A DNA stretch of 59,876 nt from Myxococcales bacterium (GTDB lineage Bacteria; Myxococcota_A; Polyangia; Polyangiales; Ga0077539): contig JAUSAZ010000186.1 in NCBI GenBank assembly GCA_030652255.1, positions 1 to 59,876 of the forward strand. The letters are read 5' to 3'. The notes beneath the pieces are model-generated. The model saw only the letters and a program-made list of their open reading frames with translations. It was not told the origin of the DNA and made no database searches. Shown here piece after piece: positions 58,989 to 59,876 of this stretch (positions are counted from its first letter, which is position 1; each line of letters opens with the position of its first letter). Made by a program: the position numbers and the translations under genes.

Positions 58989-59518
58989 TGCGACGCGCGA
59001 GATGGTCCCTGCTGGGCGCGCTGGCCCTGGGCGCCTGCGACCTCGTGGAAGCGCCCGCGGCGCCGCGCTGCGTGGCCGTGGCGGGCGAGGCCACCCCCCC
59101 GGTGGAGCAGGTGTGCGCCCGGCTGAGCGCGATGGACTGCCGGCTGCCCGACTGCGCGCAGGCCTACGCGAGCTACGCGGCGCGGGTGTCGCCGGCGGAG
59201 TTCAACCGGCTGACGAGCTGCTACGTGCACGCGACGAGCTGCGCCCAGGTGGGAGAGTGCGAGCTGGCCTGCGGGGCCGACGGCGGCGCCGTGCTGGTGG
59301 GCGCGCCGACCGACGCGAGCACGGACGCGAGCGCGGATGTGAGCGCGGATGTGAGCGCGGACGCCGGGGATGACAGCGGGACGGACAGCGGAGTCGATGC
59401 CGGGAGCGACAGCGGGACGGGCGTCGGGATGGACGTCGGAACGGATGTCGGGAGCGACACAGGCCAGGACAGCGGGACGGATGTCGGGAGCGACGCAGGG
59501 GAAGACGCGGCGGACTGA
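58988..59518 (+). CDS. Lipoprotein with acidic SADVSADVGSD repeat tail
   Basis: 176 aa. Lipobox 'LGALALGAC'. A small Cys-containing domain (about 25-100; 'VCARLSAMDCRLPDCAQAY', 'CYVHATSCAQVGECELAC') is followed by a C-terminal low-complexity tail of about 75 residues made of D, S, G, T and V ('TDASADVSADV', 'DSGTDVGSD'). Here the acidic repeat is at the C-terminus, not after the lipobox as in the other lipoproteins of the window. Coupled by a one-base overlap (TGATG) to the barrel gene, so it may be its partner lipoprotein. Confidence 0.75.
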   Translation: MRRARWSLLGALALGACDLVEAPAAPRCVAVAGEATPPVEQVCARLSAMDCRLPDCAQAYASYAARVSPAEFNRLTSCYVHATSCAQVGECELACGADGGAVLVGAPTDASTDASADVSADVSADAGDDSGTDSGVDAGSDSGTGVGMDVGTDVGSDTGQDSGTDVGSDAGEDAAD

Positions 59519-59558
59519 GCGCGACATTCCTCGATCCCCTTCGGAGCCGTTTCGCCTT

Positions 59559-59876
59559 GGCTGCCGCGGGTTGAAACCCTGATCCTTCCCGGAATGTTCT
59601 CGGCAATGCCCGCAAGGCCGAAGTCGCTGTTTCGCGGGCCCCCTTCCCCGCTACCGCGCGCCCTCACCCCCATCGGATGATCTTATCGCTGCCCTCATCG
59701 TGCGTAGAGCACTTGCAGGCTGCGGGCTCCGAGCTACCCGCACACCTTCACGCGCCCGGCTGCCGCGGGTTGAAACCCACGGCAGCCAAGGGAAAGCCCG
59801 CGGCGGGCTGGTCACTGTGCCTGGACATCGGACAGGCCGCTTGCGGCCTTCACCTTGGCTGCCGTGGGTTTCAACC
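59559..59876. repeat. Palindromic element C, cut by the window end
   Basis: After the last gene the sequence is non-coding. The motif GGCTGCCGCGGGTTGAAACC occurs at 59559-59578 and 59758-59777; the second copy continues as the palindromic partner ACGGCAGCC. The window ends with the complement of that module (59855-59876). CTCATCGTGC (59694-59703) with CTTGCAGGCTG, and CGCTACCGCGCGC with CCTCACC (about 59650-59667), match parts of elements A and B. The element continues beyond the window. Confidence 0.75.

Noticed and set aside
1..59876. tRNA, rRNA or riboswitch genes
   Set aside because: No cloverleaf, rRNA-like or known aptamer sequence was recognised by eye; a covariance search was not possible.

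Overview
The window is one very GC-rich bacterial chromosome segment (third codon positions almost all G or C). It most likely comes from a myxobacterium-like member of the Myxococcota. Pointers are four secreted proteins with MYXO-CTERM-type C-terminal tails, an AgmX/PglI-type TonB-like protein next to a Pkn-type Ser/Thr kinase, two DUF2330 proteins, many lipoproteins with low-complexity D/P/V/A linkers ('DAG', 'VDVP'), and MopE-like cysteine repeats. I cannot fix the genus. No rRNA, tRNA, integrase, transposase or CRISPR array was seen.

Layout. 1-1.2 kb: 3' part of a cysteine-rich Sel1-repeat protein. 1.2-6.3 kb: a respiratory operon, ctaB - sco - coxB - coxA - diheme cytochrome c, behind a good sigma70-like promoter. 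Its oxidase is unusual: residues of both canonical proton channels are replaced, and sco carries an apparent frameshift. 6.2-9.5 kb: PHA-system-like protein, photolyase, an orphan PAAR-like DUF4280 protein, a lipid kinase. 9.6-13.6 kb: AgmX/PglI-like protein and a membrane Ser/Thr kinase. 13.6-16.2 kb: YceI-like protein, glycine C-acetyltransferase (kbl) and a Phd/VapC-type toxin-antitoxin pair enclosed by 27-bp direct repeats. 16.3-25.2 kb: lipoproteins, a GH3 enzyme, a PabA/TrpG-type amidotransferase, a sialidase-fold lipoprotein, a creatininase-family enzyme and a DUF2330 protein. 25.2-27.4 kb: overlapping alpha/beta hydrolase and wax-ester-synthase/DGAT-like genes. 27.4-37.6 kb: cell-envelope genes (RCC1 propeller lipoprotein, NBR1-Ig/M23 protein, hotdog thioesterase, outer-membrane barrel, TlpA-like lipoprotein, Cys-rich lipoprotein, DUF1517 membrane protein) and a broken MurE-like gene. 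37.6-39.3 kb: rho with a long C-rich leader. 39.3-49.3 kb: secreted matrixin and partner, second DUF2330, membrane pyrophosphatase, beta-helix protein, phosphodiesterase pair. 49.3-59.5 kb: MopE/FG-GAP lipoprotein coupled to an SF2 helicase, a giant 18-repeat cysteine-rich lipoprotein, an outer-membrane barrel candidate and its overlapping lipoprotein.

Common themes are aerobic respiration and ion pumping (cox operon, pyrophosphatase), housekeeping (rho, kbl, phrB), and a very large surface/secretome investment. Four intergenic spaces (about 5.0-5.4, 30.7-31.0, 45.8-46.3 and 59.5-59.9 kb) hold long inverted-repeat elements. Those at 5.0, 45.8 and 59.5 kb share sequence modules and look like a dispersed non-coding palindromic repeat family.

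The observations I rate highest are the oxidase without recognisable K- and D-channel residues, the palindromic repeat family, the toxin-antitoxin mini-island bounded by direct repeats, the Rho leader with a nearly G-free tract, and the two apparently frameshifted genes.
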